A model generated the notes under the pieces. That model did not search any database and was not told the DNA's origin. It worked only from the letters and a program-made list of their open reading frames with translations. Source: Lutraria lutraria (lineage: Eukaryota; Mollusca; Bivalvia; Venerida; Mactridae). Taken from it: a DNA stretch of 64,000 nucleotides. The stretch covers positions 3,953,029-4,017,028 of the forward strand of contig OZ026843.1 of NCBI GenBank assembly GCA_964023205.1. Direction: 5' to 3'. Made by a program: the position numbers and the translations under genes. Positions 63,698 to 64,000 of the stretch are shown here, piece after piece; positions within the stretch are counted from its first letter, which is position 1, and each line of letters begins with the position of its first letter.

Positions 63698-64000
63698 CTG
63701 TTATTTTTGCATTTTAGAAATTTAAGATTTTATGAAAATGACTACATCTGTATAACTTGACTGTAATTAATTTATTTCTAGTATTGTTTTAATACACCTA
63801 AGTGCTATAGCCCAGAGTTTTGGGCTATAAAGAATGTTTACAGTGATCTTAATGTACTGAGATCGTTATTGCTACCAGAATATGTGTATGGTCCATCTGT
63901 TGCTTTTATGTTGAAATCTGACATGTTAAAATACTTATTAGGCGTAAGACAATATGCGCTTGATTTGAAAAAAATGCCTTTTCAAAATTTGGTTGCTTGA

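Larger units (their letters stand above)
61905..63700 (+). other. NPHS1: Probable 3' untranslated region
   Basis: The sequence after the stop is AT-rich with no further splice-linked coding. Reading by eye, the first AATAAA hexamers are at 63622-63627 and 63639-63644, with ATTAAA at 63565-63570, all inside a MITE. If those are used the 3' UTR is about 1.75 kb. The true end is unknown. Confidence 0.45.

Overview
The window is AT-rich, intron-dominated animal DNA. Coding exons are short (45-330 bp), bounded by GT/AG splice sites, and surrounded by tRNA-derived SINEs, MITE-like elements, a degenerate LINE and minisatellites. The dispersed repeats that begin TTATGCCCCCGCC or carry a tRNA-like head, and the protein itself, suggest a lophotrochozoan, most likely a bivalve mollusc. 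That taxonomic call is an inference; no marker gene settles it.

One gene can be supported: a plus-strand, 20-exon (partial 5' end) nephrin/Sns/Hibris-type cell-adhesion receptor, coding from 21200 to the stop codon at 61902-61904. The readable part encodes about 1,268 residues: the second half of Ig1, five canonical Ig domains (Ig2-Ig6), one Ig-like domain that has lost both disulphide cysteines, two more canonical Ig domains, one fibronectin type III domain, a single transmembrane helix at 52517-52594, and a long cytoplasmic tail. The order (six Ig, divergent spacer, two Ig, FN3, TM) is that of vertebrate nephrin rather than Kirrel/Neph (five Ig, no FN3). The tail has tyrosines in acidic contexts, two PxxPxR SH3 ligands, an NPxY motif and a C-terminal RGYLV that looks like a PDZ ligand. 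A 45-nt phase 0/0 microexon at 53802-53846 is a likely optional cassette. All splice junctions were read by eye and keep one frame throughout.

Layout: 1-21199 has no recognisable exon and is probably the large intron that splits Ig1; the signal peptide and the first half of Ig1 lie upstream. 21200-41703 holds the Ig exons. Within this part, the intron at 31401-33842 contains a SINE expanded internally into 31 perfectly phased 30-bp units. 41704-48258 is a 6.5-kb intron holding a dead LINE with a 0.94-kb internal tandem duplication, bounded by ~350-bp inverted repeats. 48259-49630 encodes FN3, 52461-53179 the membrane segment and juxtamembrane tail, and 53802-61904 the rest of the tail. 61905 to at least ~63.65 kb is probable 3' UTR, where the first AATAAA signals found by eye lie inside a MITE.

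No second protein gene, functional tRNA gene, rRNA or CRISPR array was found. The most unusual items are the SINE-internal minisatellite, a minus-strand hammerhead-ribozyme-like core at 52791-52812, the microexon, and MITEs placed at a splice donor and over the poly(A) signals.
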